Shown: piece by piece, positions 16,738-25,997 of the stretch
Layout of the letters: each line of letters begins with the position of its first letter
How positions within the stretch are numbered: the first letter of the stretch is position 1
From: Treponema sp.
GTDB taxonomy: Bacteria > Spirochaetota > Spirochaetia > Treponematales > Treponemataceae
Length of the DNA: 40,344 bases
Direction: 5' to 3'
NCBI GenBank assembly: GCA_017551545.1
Contig: JAFZLJ010000130.1
Span: forward strand, 1 to 40,344
Made by a program: the position numbers and the translations under genes
The notes under the pieces: model-generated
What the model was told of the DNA's origin: nothing
Databases searched by the model: none
Seen by the model: the letters and a program-made list of their open reading frames with translations, nothing else

Positions 16738-18141
16738 CTACAGAATATAGCGGCTCAAATCCTGATTTTCACTTATTCCTTCGAGCTTGCTGTTTACATA
16801 AGCGGCATCGATTGTAATTGTTTCACCCTTATGTTCATCTGCATCAAAGTTAATATCAGCAAGGACTTTTTCCATGATTGTATGAAGGCGGCGTGCACCG
16901 ATATTTTCGGCAGAATTGTTTACTTCTTCTGCAACAACGCTCATACGGTCAAGGGCATCTTCTGTAATATTAAGCTTTACATCTTCTGTTTCGAGCAATG
17001 ATGTATACTGCATAATCAGGCTGTTCTTTGGCTCACTAAGGATTCTCTTGAAGTCTTCCTTATGAAGTGAATCAAGCTCTACACGAAGCGGGAATCGACC
17101 CTGAAGTTCAGGAATTAAATCGCTTGGAGCTGCAACACTGAAGGCACCTGCTGCAATAAACAGAATATGAGTTGTATCTACAACACCAAACTTTGTATTT
17201 ACATTGCTGCCTTCAACAATTGGAAGAATATCGCGCTGAACACCTTCGCGGCTTACATCCTGTCCGTGACTTTCGCCGTGAACTGCAATCTTATCAATTT
17301 CATCAATGAAGATAATTCCGCTCTGCTCTACACGCTTCTTTGCTTCGTCTGCAACCTTGTCGTGATCTACCATGCTGTCGAGAACTTCTTCTTCAATAAT
17401 TTTGCGGGCTTCTTTTACAGTAACAGAACGCTTTTTACTGCGGCCGTTTCCGTTCATGATATTTAAAATTCCCTGCATGCTGTTCTGAAGATCATCTATG
17501 CTTCCACCGGTGATGATTTCCATATTAGGCATACCTGCTTGTCGCTTTACAACTAAATCTATTTCGCGGTCTTCAAGCTTACCTTCGCGGAGCATCTGAC
17601 GGAATTTTTCTCTTGTATGATTCTGTGTATCGTTTTGAGCAGCATCCGGTGCTTCTAGAATAATTACATCGCCCTGGGCTGGATCTGCTTTCTTTTCGTC
17701 TTTCTTTTCTTCATTGCCCGAACCTGGAAGAAGAAGATCCAGAAGGCGCTCTTCTACAACACTAACAGATTTTTCACGGAGCTGGTCTTCCATTTCGGCT
17801 TTAACGTCGTTGTAGCCTACTGCCATAAGATCACGAACCATGCTTTCTACATCGCGGCCTACATAACCAACTTCTGTATATTTTGTAGCTTCTACCTTAA
17901 TAAAAGGAGCACCACAAAGCTTTGCAAGACGTCTGGCAATTTCTGTTTTACCGCAGCCGGTTGGTCCAATCATCAAAATATTTTTTGGAGCAACTTCATC
18001 GCGGATTTCTTCAGGCAGCTTAAGTCGTCTAAAGCGGTTTCTAAGTGCAACAGCCACAGCCCGCTTAGCATCCTTCTGCCCGATTATATACTGATCAAGT
18101 CTTTCAACAATCTGTTTTGGTGTAAGTTCTATGTTTTCCAT
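16738..18141 (-). CDS. hslU: ATP-dependent protease ATPase subunit HslU
   Basis: HslU (ClpY) is the hexameric AAA+ unfoldase that feeds substrates to HslV. The 467-aa product has the N-terminal motif TPKQIVERLDQYIIGQKDAKRAVA, Walker A GPTGCGKT (residues 59-66), YVGRDVESMVRDL, an intermediate (I) domain with a charged insert around 140-230, Walker B IIFIDEIDKIA, sensor motifs, and the C-terminal tail ending DLSRYIL, whose last residues dock into HslV. Its ATG overlaps the hslV stop by one base (TAATG), so translation is coupled. Confidence 0.97.
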   Translation of the reverse strand: MENIELTPKQIVERLDQYIIGQKDAKRAVAVALRNRFRRLKLPEEIRDEVAPKNILMIGPTGCGKTEIARRLAKLCGAPFIKVEATKYTEVGYVGRDVESMVRDLMAVGYNDVKAEMEDQLREKSVSVVEERLLDLLLPGSGNEEKKDEKKADPAQGDVIILEAPDAAQNDTQNHTREKFRQMLREGKLEDREIDLVVKRQAGMPNMEIITGGSIDDLQNSMQGILNIMNGNGRSKKRSVTVKEARKIIEEEVLDSMVDHDKVADEAKKRVEQSGIIFIDEIDKIAVHGESHGQDVSREGVQRDILPIVEGSNVNTKFGVVDTTHILFIAAGAFSVAAPSDLIPELQGRFPLRVELDSLHKEDFKRILSEPKNSLIMQYTSLLETEDVKLNITEDALDRMSVVAEEVNNSAENIGARRLHTIMEKVLADINFDADEHKGETITIDAAYVNSKLEGISENQDLSRYIL

Positions 18142-18686
18142 TATTCTAACGTCTCAATAGTCAAATTCTGATTTGTATAAATACAAATGCTACCCGCAAT
18201 GTTAAGCGATCTTTCTGCAATTTCGCGGGCACTCAAGTCTGAACTGTCCAGATATGCAAGAGCAGCAGAATAAGCGTAGTTGCCGCCTGAACCAATTGCA
18301 ATTGCATCCTTTTCAGGTTCAATTACGTTTCCATCTCCACTTATTAAAAGAATCTTTGATTTATCTGCAACAAGGAGCATTGCTTCAAGCTTCTGCAATG
18401 TGCGGTCTGTACGCCATGCCTTTGCAAGTTCAACTGCCGAGCGCATGATGTCTCCGTTATATTCCTTTACCTTTGCTTCAAATTTATCAAGCAGAGTAAA
18501 TGCATCTGCAACGCTTCCGGCAAAACCGGTGAGTATTTTTCCATCATAGATTTTTCTAACTTTACGAGAGTTTCCTTTACAAACAGTGTCTCCCAAAGTA
18601 CACTGTCCGTCTCCCGCCATAGCAACCTGTCCGTTTCTACGAACTGCAAGCACAGTAGTGCTTCTGATTTTTGTTTTATTTCCCAT
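18141..18686 (-). CDS. hslV: ATP-dependent protease peptidase subunit HslV, with propeptide
   Basis: HslV (ClpQ) is the proteasome-like peptidase with an N-terminal catalytic threonine. The 181-aa product carries [58 protein letters not shown] and [14 protein letters not shown], ending [15 protein letters not shown]. The first nine residues (MGNKTKIRS) precede the TT pair, so Thr10 should become the nucleophile after propeptide removal; in many bacteria Thr is residue 2. Start ATG at 18686 has no Shine-Dalgarno but lies seven bases from a -10 box. A TTG further upstream would read through the promoter and is rejected. Confidence 0.95.
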   Translation of the reverse strand: MGNKTKIRSTTVLAVRRNGQVAMAGDGQCTLGDTVCKGNSRKVRKIYDGKILTGFAGSVADAFTLLDKFEAKVKEYNGDIMRSAVELAKAWRTDRTLQKLEAMLLVADKSKILLISGDGNVIEPEKDAIAIGSGGNYAYSAALAYLDSSDLSAREIAERSLNIAGSICIYTNQNLTIETLE

Positions 18687-18693
18687 GTATTTA

Positions 18694-18722
18694 AATATAA
18701 TAATAAATTGAAAAATTGGCAA
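18694..18722 (-). promoter_or_regulatory. Promoter of hslV-hslU, possibly leaderless
   Basis: TTGCCA (18717-18722), 17-nt spacer, TATATT (18694-18699), then seven bases to the hslV ATG. Transcription would begin at or just before the start codon. This separates hslVU from xerC upstream. Confidence 0.55.
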
Positions 18723-18734
18723 ATAAATTTATTG

Positions 18735-18784
18735 CCCTTCGACAGGCTCAGGGACCCCGGGGTTCCTGAGCTTGTCGAAGGACC
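18735..18784. repeat. Dispersed repeat family B, inverted pair
   Basis: CCCTTCGACAGGCTCAGGGA is followed directly by its near reverse complement (GGGGTTCCTGAGCTTGTCGA), a 50-bp palindrome between the xerC stop and the hslV promoter. It may act as a terminator-like hairpin after xerC. Confidence 0.85.
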
Positions 18785-19684
18785 CTAGCCATGTGGATGT
18801 GCTTTATTATATATCTCTATCAATTTTTCAGTAGTAACATGCGTGTAGCGCTGGGTTGTCGAAATTGAACTATGCCCAAGCATTTCCTGAACAAGGCGTA
18901 CATCTGCGCCGTTGCCGATCATTGTTGTTGCAAAAGTGTGGCGGAAGGCATGCGGATTTACATGATGATTTGTTCCTTCTGCACCAGAATAGCGAGAAAT
19001 TATATAGCGCACTCCCCTTACAGAAAGCGGCTGCCCCTTCTGGCTTATAAAAATGCGGTCTGTAGTTCCAAGAGTTCCATTTTCCTGCAAAACCTTTTTT
19101 CGGTCGGCAAGATATACTTTAAGTGCTGCCTTTGCTTCATCACTGAAATATACGATTCTTTGTTTGTCGCCTTTTCCTGTAACAACAGCACGGTCATAGC
19201 CGTTCAAAAAATCATTGAGGCAAAGTTCTGTAATTTCACTTACACGACAGCCCGAAGAATAAAGCATTTCAAAAAGTGCATGGTCGCGGCTTGCCCATAA
19301 AAGTTCATTTTTTTCAGGCTGATTACAAAGAGTTTCTACTTCTGCAGAAGTCATAAAGCGTGGAACTTTTTTAGGAAGCTTTACTGTTTTAAGTTCAAGT
19401 GCCGGATTTTCCTTTAAATATCCAAACTTATAAGCATATGCAAAAAGTGAACGCACAGCTGCAATAAAGCGGTTGATTGAAGCATTAGAGCTGTGATTTT
19501 TAGAAAGCTGACCTATGCAGAGTTTAAGGTTTTCTTTTGTGACTGTAGAAATGTCGAGCTCGGGGGTGAGAAATATTTTTAGGTGTTCCAGGTCATTTTT
19601 ATAACCCAGGACAGTGTTCTCAGACAAATCCCTGACACCAGAAATATAGATAAGGAATTCGTCTATAAGTTCACATAATTTCAT
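18785..19684 (-). CDS. xerC: Tyrosine recombinase XerC
   Basis: XerC works with XerD to resolve chromosome dimers at dif. The 299-aa product has the N-terminal SAM-like core-binding domain (SENTVLGYKNDLEHLKIFL) and the catalytic domain with Arg147 (SSGCRVSE), Lys171 (GKGDKQR), His245 and Arg248 (HAFRHTFAT), His271 (LGHSSIST) and nucleophile Tyr280 (RYTHV). Position next to hslVU mirrors codV-clpQ-clpY in Bacillus, supporting XerC over XerD. The start is placed at the ATG 19684; GAAGGG five bases upstream belongs to a family B repeat. A GTG two codons earlier is an alternative. Confidence 0.92.
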   Translation of the reverse strand: MKLCELIDEFLIYISGVRDLSENTVLGYKNDLEHLKIFLTPELDISTVTKENLKLCIGQLSKNHSSNASINRFIAAVRSLFAYAYKFGYLKENPALELKTVKLPKKVPRFMTSAEVETLCNQPEKNELLWASRDHALFEMLYSSGCRVSEITELCLNDFLNGYDRAVVTGKGDKQRIVYFSDEAKAALKVYLADRKKVLQENGTLGTTDRIFISQKGQPLSVRGVRYIISRYSGAEGTNHHVNPHAFRHTFATTMIGNGADVRLVQEMLGHSSISTTQRYTHVTTEKLIEIYNKAHPHG

Positions 19685-19689
19685 AAGCA

Positions 19690-19792
19690 CCCTTCGACAG
19701 GCTCAGGGACCCCGTACATTTCACTTGTGGTCATGTACATTTCACTTGTGGTCCTGTACATTTCACTTGTGGTCCCTGAGCCTGTCGAAGGG
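19690..19792. repeat. Family B inverted pair enclosing a 3 x 21-bp tandem repeat
   Basis: Outer arms are family B repeats (19690-19713 and, inverted, 19771-19792). Between them are three consecutive 21-bp units starting at 19714, 19735 and 19756, each GTACATTTCACTTGTGGTC plus two bases; they differ only in the last two positions. The last unit runs into the right arm, sharing GGTCCCT. The whole forms the 123-nt gap between topA and xerC. Repeated ~20-bp units are a known feature of IS21-family ends, but I cannot show this is one. Confidence 0.85.
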
Positions 19793-19807
19793 CCACTTAA
19801 TGACGTC

Positions 19808-21913
19808 CTACTCTTCGTCGTTTGTGTGCAGGTAGTTACAGTCCGGATTAATACATGACTTGTAGCTGCCGTTCTTTTTGTCGAACTTTTCTACCAGGAA
19901 CCAGCCGCACTGAGGGCAGTACTGGTCGATTGGCTTAAAGTGACTGATAAAGTTACACTTTGGATAATTTGTACAGCCGTAGAAGGATTTTCCTCTTCCC
20001 TTCTGCTTACGTTCTACAATATCACCGCCACAATCCTTACAAGGACATTTTGCAAGTGGAATAGATTTTGTATTGTGACACTCCGGGAAGCCTGAACATG
20101 CAAGGAAGAATCCAAAGCGGCCAAGCTTCTTTACCATTGGTTTTCCGCACAAGTCACACTTAAGGTCTGTTTCTTCGTCTAAGAATCCCTTAATGCTTTC
20201 CTGTGTTTCCATAACTTCGTCTACACGCTTTTTGAATGGAGCATAGAAATCACTCATCATTGTATTCCAGACAAGTGTGTCGTTTTCTACTTCATCAAGC
20301 TTGTTTTCTACTTCTGCAGTAAATGATTCATTGATAACATCAGGGAAAGATTCAACAAGAATCTTAGAAATCATTTTTCCAAGCTGAGTCGGTACAAGCT
20401 GTTTGTTTGAACGAGTTACATAATAGCGGTCGAGCAAAACAGAAATGATTGGTGCATATGTAGAAGGACGTCCAATTCCTTTTTCTTCGAGCATGCGTAC
20501 AATAGAAGCATCTGTATAGCGTGCAGGTCCCTGTGTAAAGTGCTGTTCAGGATGGAACTTTTCTACTTTAATTTCTTCACCCTCTTTCATTGAAGGAAGT
20601 GAAGTAGATTTTTCTTCTTTTGAAGAAAGCATCTTAATTACATTGTAAAAACCCTTTTCTGCAATCTTACTTGCTGCAACACGGAATACTGCTTCTCCGC
20701 TTGTAATTTCAACACTTGTAGTTACCATCTTTGCATTGTTCATCTGTGAAGAAACAAAGCGTTCCCAGATGATTGAGTAAAGACGGAACTGATCGTGGTT
20801 CAAATATTCCTTTACGCTTTCTGGAGTATATTCTGTGTAAGTTGGGCGGATACCTTCATGCGCATCCTGTGCAGCCTTTCCAACTGAATAATGAATCGGC
20901 TCTGGTGGTAAATCGTTAGGATAATTTTTTGTAAGCCAGCCGCGAACATCTGCCAAAGCTGTATCAGAAATACGTACAGAGTCTGTTCGCATGTAAGTAA
21001 TAAGACCCACGCGGTTCTGACCAATTTGAATACCTTCATAAAGCTGCTGTGCAATCTGCATTGTTTTACGTGAAGTATATCCAAGACGGTTAGCTGCTGC
21101 CTGCTGAAGTTTAGATGTTGTAAACGGTGGCTTAGGGCGTACAGTCTTATCTGTTTTTTTGATTGAAGAAACAACACAAGGAGTATTCTTGATTGTTTCC
21201 ATAATTTTATTTACTTCTTCTTCCGACTTAAGCTCAGGATTTTCGTTCTTATATTTTACAAGCTGAGCTGTGAAGTTTGATTTACCTTTTGAAAAATCTG
21301 CATCAAGTGTCCAGTATTCTTCAGGCAAGAAATCTTCTACTTCTTTTTCACGTTCACAAATCAAACGAAGTGCTACTGACTGAACGCGTCCTGCAGAAAG
21401 ACCGTTCTTTACCTTTGTCCACAAAAGCGGGCTCAAGTTATAACCAACAAGACGGTCAAGAACACGGCGTGCCTTCTGAGCATTTACCTTTGCTTCAACA
21501 ATTTCACCTGGATTTTTTACAGCTTCTGTAATTGCTGTAGGTGTAATTTCGTTGAATACAATTCGGCTGATTTTTGCATTTGTTTTATCTTTAAGAGCAT
21601 TGTTCAAATGCCATGCAATAGCTTCTCCTTCGCGGTCGTTATCGGATGCAAGCAGTACATAGTCTGATTTTTTTGCATCTTTCTGAAGCTCCTTCAAAAG
21701 CTTAGCGCGTCCACGAACTGTAATATATTCAGGCTGGAATCCGTTATCTATATCAATTGCCATGCGCGACTTTGGAAGGTCAATAAGGTGACCCATAGAG
21801 GCCTTTACCGTATAACCTGGTCCCAGATATTTTTCGATTGTGTGCGCCTTGGCAGGAGACTCTACAATTACAAGAGTCTGTGGTGTTTTGTCTTTTGTCT
21901 TTTTAGTAGCCAT
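19808..21913 (-). CDS. topA: DNA topoisomerase I
   Basis: TopA relaxes negative supercoils through a transient 5'-phosphotyrosine link. The 701-aa product shows the Toprim motif VESPAKAHTIEKYLG (Glu18), the acidic DNDREGE (91-97), GLSAGRVQSVALRL, and the active-site Tyr307 in GLITYMRTDS. Three C-terminal zinc-ribbon modules follow (CDLCGKP...CSGFPEC, CPCKDCG...CTNYPKC, CPQCGW...CINPDC). The start chosen is the ATG at 21913, seven bases from GAGG; the ATG two codons earlier sits directly on the ribosome site. It begins two bases after the dprA stop and should be coupled to it. Confidence 0.97.
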   Translation of the reverse strand: MATKKTKDKTPQTLVIVESPAKAHTIEKYLGPGYTVKASMGHLIDLPKSRMAIDIDNGFQPEYITVRGRAKLLKELQKDAKKSDYVLLASDNDREGEAIAWHLNNALKDKTNAKISRIVFNEITPTAITEAVKNPGEIVEAKVNAQKARRVLDRLVGYNLSPLLWTKVKNGLSAGRVQSVALRLICEREKEVEDFLPEEYWTLDADFSKGKSNFTAQLVKYKNENPELKSEEEVNKIMETIKNTPCVVSSIKKTDKTVRPKPPFTTSKLQQAAANRLGYTSRKTMQIAQQLYEGIQIGQNRVGLITYMRTDSVRISDTALADVRGWLTKNYPNDLPPEPIHYSVGKAAQDAHEGIRPTYTEYTPESVKEYLNHDQFRLYSIIWERFVSSQMNNAKMVTTSVEITSGEAVFRVAASKIAEKGFYNVIKMLSSKEEKSTSLPSMKEGEEIKVEKFHPEQHFTQGPARYTDASIVRMLEEKGIGRPSTYAPIISVLLDRYYVTRSNKQLVPTQLGKMISKILVESFPDVINESFTAEVENKLDEVENDTLVWNTMMSDFYAPFKKRVDEVMETQESIKGFLDEETDLKCDLCGKPMVKKLGRFGFFLACSGFPECHNTKSIPLAKCPCKDCGGDIVERKQKGRGKSFYGCTNYPKCNFISHFKPIDQYCPQCGWFLVEKFDKKNGSYKSCINPDCNYLHTNDEE

Positions 21914-21915
21914 AA

Positions 21916-22980
21916 TCATTCCTCGAACAGCTTTTGCTGCACAATATTTGAACTGCGCTGCCCCGGCATTTCTGTCAAAGCTTTACAGTAATCTTTATAA
22001 TTTTTTATAACTCCGGCTCCGTCCTTTAAGAACTTTTCCGGTCTGTTTTCAATTTTATATTTGCTCACCTGCCCGCTTGCAAAACGTTTTTCCAGATCGT
22101 CTTGTACAAGCGAAGCAACCTCTTCTGCCATTTTGCCGAATGCTGCCTCGTGAAAAAATACATCACGATTATAGTCTAAGGCAAAGTCTGCAGTTATAAG
22201 TGCGCCGCTTCCTGCAGGTGCTTCAATTACAACAGTTGCAGGAGAAAGCCCTGCTATAATTCTGTTGCGTCCTACATAATGCCAGTTAGCCATTTCTTCG
22301 CCAGGTTCATATTCACTTACAAGACATCCGCCTGTCTGAAGAATCTGTGAAGCAAGCCTTGTCTGGCCGCTTGGAAGAATCTGATCAATTGCACTTGGCA
22401 TTACTGCAATTGTTCTTCCAATCTCATCTGTGTTGCCGCCCTTTTCGTCTGTATCAAAAAAAGCGTCTACAGCACCCTGATGAGCGTTTCCGTCTACTCC
22501 AACTGCAAGTCCAGAAACAACATTGCAGCCGTCCATTGCAGCATCGTATGCAAACTGTTTTGTAGCAGTACGACCGGCTGGAGTAATACGTCTGGTTCCT
22601 ACAACAGAAACAGAATGCTCCTTAAGAAGCTTATAGTTTCCGCGGCAGAACAAAAGAAACGGAGGGTCAGAAATCTGCCTTAAAAGTTCAGGATATTCAG
22701 GGTCGTCAATGAAAATAAGTTCGCATTCCAAAAGCTTGCATTTGTAGGCTGCTGCCTTTGTCAGACGAAGGTTTTCTTTTCCGTCCCAGGGAATCCTTTT
22801 ATTTATCTTTCTTCCCGTTTCATTACAAATATCTTCTATAGAACATAGTGCAAGTTTAGAGAGACTGTCAATATTATTTGCGAATTTTTTTTTCTCCTGC
22901 ACCGTTAAAAAGGTCATTCGGGCAAGAAAAAGCTTGAGAATTACGTTTTCATCCTGGAAATTCTGATCAGTAAGACGCAT
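21916..22980 (-). CDS. dprA: DNA-processing protein DprA/Smf
   Basis: DprA binds incoming single-stranded DNA and loads RecA during natural transformation; it is widespread also in species not known to transform. The 354-aa product has an N-terminal SAM-like region, then the Rossmann-type DprA core: DDPEYPELLRQISDPPFLLFCRG (93-113 region), SVVGTRRITPAG (126-136), SGLAVGVDGNAH, VSEYEPGE, NRIIAGLS and VIEAPAGSGAL. A short insert (FFDTDEKGGNTDEIG) interrupts the core, and the usual C-terminal winged helix is not evident. The ATG at 22980 overlaps the upstream TPR gene by 14 nt and has no clear Shine-Dalgarno. Confidence 0.94.
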   Translation of the reverse strand: MRLTDQNFQDENVILKLFLARMTFLTVQEKKKFANNIDSLSKLALCSIEDICNETGRKINKRIPWDGKENLRLTKAAAYKCKLLECELIFIDDPEYPELLRQISDPPFLLFCRGNYKLLKEHSVSVVGTRRITPAGRTATKQFAYDAAMDGCNVVSGLAVGVDGNAHQGAVDAFFDTDEKGGNTDEIGRTIAVMPSAIDQILPSGQTRLASQILQTGGCLVSEYEPGEEMANWHYVGRNRIIAGLSPATVVIEAPAGSGALITADFALDYNRDVFFHEAAFGKMAEEVASLVQDDLEKRFASGQVSKYKIENRPEKFLKDGAGVIKNYKDYCKALTEMPGQRSSNIVQQKLFEE

Positions 22981-23689
22981 CGAGAACTATTTTTTTGTTT
23001 TCCTCTGCAGTTTTCTTTGTATCTTCGGACTTAGTTGTCTCTATGATTCTGTCGTAAATTTCAATAGATTTATCAAATTCATAGCTTGAATAATAAGCGC
23101 GGGCAAGTACAAACATAGTATCAAGATTCTTTGTATCAATACTAAGTGCCTTTTCAAGATGAGGAATTGCCTTTTCTGGTTCATCAAGCTCAAATACATA
23201 AAGAACACCAAGACCATACAAGGCACGAACATAGCGGTCTTCAATTGAAATTGCGCGCAGATATGCTTCTTCTGCAAGTTTAAGATAATTATATTTTACT
23301 TCATTAGTTCCGCTTGCATTGTAATCCATGGCAGCATGAGACATATAGCCAGCACACACGCCTACATAATAATAAAGGTTCTGATTGTCTGGATAATAAG
23401 TTAATGCTTCCTGAAAGCATTTAAGGGCTTCACCGTACATTTTATTATCAAGGTAACGGGTTCCCAAAATCTTATACCATATTCCAATCTGACTCTGTGC
23501 CAGCTGAACATCGGCAACTCGTTCCTGATATTTTTTTATGGCATCCTTAAGCTCTTCAATAGTTGTAGGGCTTTCTACACCCTCTTCAAGTTTCTGATGA
23601 CGGATTATTGTTTTGTTAGATACACCACCGCATGAAACAAGCACAATTGTTGCGGCAGCTGCAAGAAGGATTGCCTTAATTTTATTCAT
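22967..23689 (-). CDS. TPR-repeat lipoprotein
   Basis: A 240-aa protein with a lipoprotein signal (AILLAAAATIVLVSC, Cys about residue 20). From about residue 70 there are four tetratricopeptide-type helix pairs (YGEALKCFQEALTYYPDN, AEEAYLRAISIEDRYVRALYG, AIPHLEKALSIDTKNL, SIEIYDRII), with a tyrosine-rich loop after the first. TPR lipoproteins usually act as periplasmic scaffolds. Its place between xerD and dprA in the run leading from ftsZ suggests an envelope or division link, but this is only context. The ATG at 23689 has GGGG at good spacing and overlaps the xerD stop by eight bases. Confidence 0.88.
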   Translation of the reverse strand: MNKIKAILLAAAATIVLVSCGGVSNKTIIRHQKLEEGVESPTTIEELKDAIKKYQERVADVQLAQSQIGIWYKILGTRYLDNKMYGEALKCFQEALTYYPDNQNLYYYVGVCAGYMSHAAMDYNASGTNEVKYNYLKLAEEAYLRAISIEDRYVRALYGLGVLYVFELDEPEKAIPHLEKALSIDTKNLDTMFVLARAYYSSYEFDKSIEIYDRIIETTKSEDTKKTAEENKKIVLDASY

Positions 23690-24575
23690 TTTGTTTCCCC
23701 TCAAAATACTTTTTGTGAGCATCTTCAAGCTGAGTGTCGGTAACATGTGTGTAGATTGTTGTTGTACTTAAATCGCTGTGACCAAGCAATTCCTGTACAG
23801 AACGCAAATCTGCCCCACCCGCCAGAAGATGTGTTGCAAACGAATGCCGTAGAGTATGAACCTTTGCCTTTACTCCCGACAACGCTTCCATTTGTTGAAA
23901 CCTTTTCCATACACCCTTTCTGGAAATTGGTTCTCCCTTGTAATTTACAAAAACTTCGGAAATATTTCTACCCTTTACAAGCTCAGGGCGAACTTCTTCC
24001 ATATATTTTTTTAATTTTTGTGCTGCAACCTCTCCAAAAGGCACAAGCCGCTCTTTATCTCCCTTACCGTGAACAAGAATAAGATGCTCTTCAAAATGCA
24101 CGTTCGAAACTAAAAGCCCGCACGCTTCACTTATACGAAGTCCGCAGGAATAGATTAATTCAAAAAGTGCATCGTCGCGAACTCCAAGCGGTTCACTTGT
24201 ATCTATGCTCGAAAGAAGTTCGTCTGTCTGTTCAACAGAAAGCACCTTTGGAAGATGCCGTCCGGCCTTTGGTCTGTCTAATAAAAGCGCAAGATTTTCG
24301 TGCCAGTAGTTTTTACGAACAAGGTATTCGCCAAAGGCACGCAAAGCAGAAATATCTTTTGCAAGTGTAAGCTCTGCATTACCCTGGGTCTTACGCTTCA
24401 TTAAAAAATATACAAGATTCTGAACAGTAACTTCGCGCAGCTTGATTTTTTCCTGAACAAGCCACTCAAGAAATTCCTGTGCAGATATTCTGTAAGTCTG
24501 GGCTGTCATTTCCGACATCCTGTTTACAAGAATAATATCTGCATAAAACTGATCAAGAAGATCTTGTATTGTCAT
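23682..24575 (-). CDS. xerD: Tyrosine recombinase XerD
   Basis: Partner of XerC in dif recombination, normally activated by FtsK at the septum. The 297-aa product carries Arg147 (YSCGLRISEA), Lys171 (HGKGDKERLVPFG), His240/Arg243 (HTLRHSFATHLLAGGADLRS), His266 (LGHSDLSTTTIY) and Tyr275 (IYTHV). The C-terminal sequence is closer to XerD than to XerC, and having both enzymes in one window supports the split. Start ATG at 24575 follows AGAAGG. It lies nine bases after ftsZ, so recombinase and division genes are probably co-expressed. Confidence 0.93.
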   Translation of the reverse strand: MTIQDLLDQFYADIILVNRMSEMTAQTYRISAQEFLEWLVQEKIKLREVTVQNLVYFLMKRKTQGNAELTLAKDISALRAFGEYLVRKNYWHENLALLLDRPKAGRHLPKVLSVEQTDELLSSIDTSEPLGVRDDALFELIYSCGLRISEACGLLVSNVHFEEHLILVHGKGDKERLVPFGEVAAQKLKKYMEEVRPELVKGRNISEVFVNYKGEPISRKGVWKRFQQMEALSGVKAKVHTLRHSFATHLLAGGADLRSVQELLGHSDLSTTTIYTHVTDTQLEDAHKKYFEGKQNE

Positions 24576-24584
24576 AACGACCTT

Positions 24585-25961
24585 CTAGTCTGTAAGCTTA
24601 ATTCCGCGTCCGTATTTTTCGGTCCAGATTGCAGGCTGGCTCAAATCATTAGGATCTGCAAAACCTTCCGGGCGATTAAAGGTTCTGTGCTGAAGAGGAA
24701 GTTCTTCTTCTTTCTTTGCTTCTTCTTCATAAAGCTCTTTACCCCAAGGTTTATTCTTTTCCTGATCTGTATCTGCTTCTGCAGCTTCTGTATCCGGATT
24801 TGTTTCGAAAGAGAACGGATTTGATTCAGATGGTTTTGAACCACCGTGGAGGATTGAATCAATTTCGCTTGCACGAACAACATTCGGATCATTTATAACA
24901 ATCTCTGGTTCTTTTTCTTCAACTACAGGAGCTTCTTCATAAGACTTTGCACCCTGAGCATTATCAAAACCGGTAGCAATTACTGTTACGCTGATTTTGT
25001 CGCCCATAGAAGGTGATGTAACCTGGCCCCAGTACATGTTGAATTCTTTTGCAGCACCGGCACTGACAATCTTACAAATGTCATTAACTTCTGCCATAGA
25101 AACTTCATCAGAAGCACAAATATTGATAAGAAGATTTTTAGCACCGTCAATATGAGAATCTTCAAGCATAGGATTTGAAATTGCTTTTGTAGCAGCGTCG
25201 ACTGCACGGTTTTCGCCTTCGCCAACACCAATACCAAAAATTGCATTTCCCTGTCCCTGCATTGTATTCTTTACGTCTGCAAAGTCTGTATTTACGTCTC
25301 CAGGTTTTGTAATGATATTTGAAATTCCTTCTACACCCTGGCGCAGAACATCATCTGCAAAACGGAATGCATCCGGTACAGAAGTATTTTTATCTACAAC
25401 CTTAAGAATCTGCTGATTAGGAATTACAATAAGAGAGTCTACCTTGTCGCGTAATTTTTCGAGTCCTTCTTTTGCCTGACGCATTCTGATTGGACCTTCA
25501 AAATCGAAAGGAGTTGTTACAACTGCAACAGTAAGTGCACCAAGCTCACGTGCAATCTGAGCAACGATTGGAGCAGAACCAGTTCCAGTTCCACCACCCA
25601 TACCTGCTGTTACAAAAACCATATCTGCACCGCGAAGTGCATTTGTAATCATTTCTTTATCTTCTTCGGCAGCCTGTTCACCAATAGAAGGCTTACCACC
25701 AGAACCAAGACCTTTTGTTACCTTTTGTCCAATAGCAAGTCTTGTTTCTGCCTTAGAACCACCAAGTGCCTGAAGGTCTGTATTTATAGCAATAAATTCT
25801 ACACTGCTTATTTTTGCATCGATCATGCGGTTTACGGCATTTCCACCACCACCGCCGCAGCCTACAACCTTAATAATGGTAGGGCTGTTTCCTTCCTGAT
25901 ATTCCTCGTAATTTGGAATACCGTCATTTTCCTCTACAATTGATAAATCAGATAAATTCAT
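24585..25961 (-). CDS. ftsZ: Cell division GTPase FtsZ
   Basis: FtsZ polymerises into the cytokinetic ring. The 458-aa product has the N-terminal nucleotide-binding glycines ([15 protein letters not shown], 32-46), tubulin signature GGGTGTG (122-128), [10 protein letters not shown], and a T7 synergy loop [12 protein letters not shown] ~90-residue acidic variable linker follows (about 345-430). The C-terminal tail reads [17 protein letters not shown], a variant of the usual D-I-P-x-x-L-R FtsA-binding peptide. The family length is usually 380-400 aa; the excess is in the linker and a short N-terminal extension. Start ATG at 25961 has GGGAGG. Confidence 0.98.
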   Translation of the reverse strand: MNLSDLSIVEENDGIPNYEEYQEGNSPTIIKVVGCGGGGGNAVNRMIDAKISSVEFIAINTDLQALGGSKAETRLAIGQKVTKGLGSGGKPSIGEQAAEEDKEMITNALRGADMVFVTAGMGGGTGTGSAPIVAQIARELGALTVAVVTTPFDFEGPIRMRQAKEGLEKLRDKVDSLIVIPNQQILKVVDKNTSVPDAFRFADDVLRQGVEGISNIITKPGDVNTDFADVKNTMQGQGNAIFGIGVGEGENRAVDAATKAISNPMLEDSHIDGAKNLLINICASDEVSMAEVNDICKIVSAGAAKEFNMYWGQVTSPSMGDKISVTVIATGFDNAQGAKSYEEAPVVEEKEPEIVINDPNVVRASEIDSILHGGSKPSESNPFSFETNPDTEAAEADTDQEKNKPWGKELYEEEAKKEEELPLQHRTFNRPEGFADPNDLSQPAIWTEKYGRGIKLTD

Positions 25962-25997
25962 ATTTCCTCCCGCTATGAATTAGTCTATGACTTTTTA

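Noticed and set aside
18686..18722. Upstream TTG start for hslV
   Set aside because: It would translate the promoter region and add an A/T-coded hydrophobic stretch before the propeptide.
19714..19776. Tandem 21-bp units as a CRISPR array
   Set aside because: The units are directly adjacent with no spacers, and no cas genes are present.
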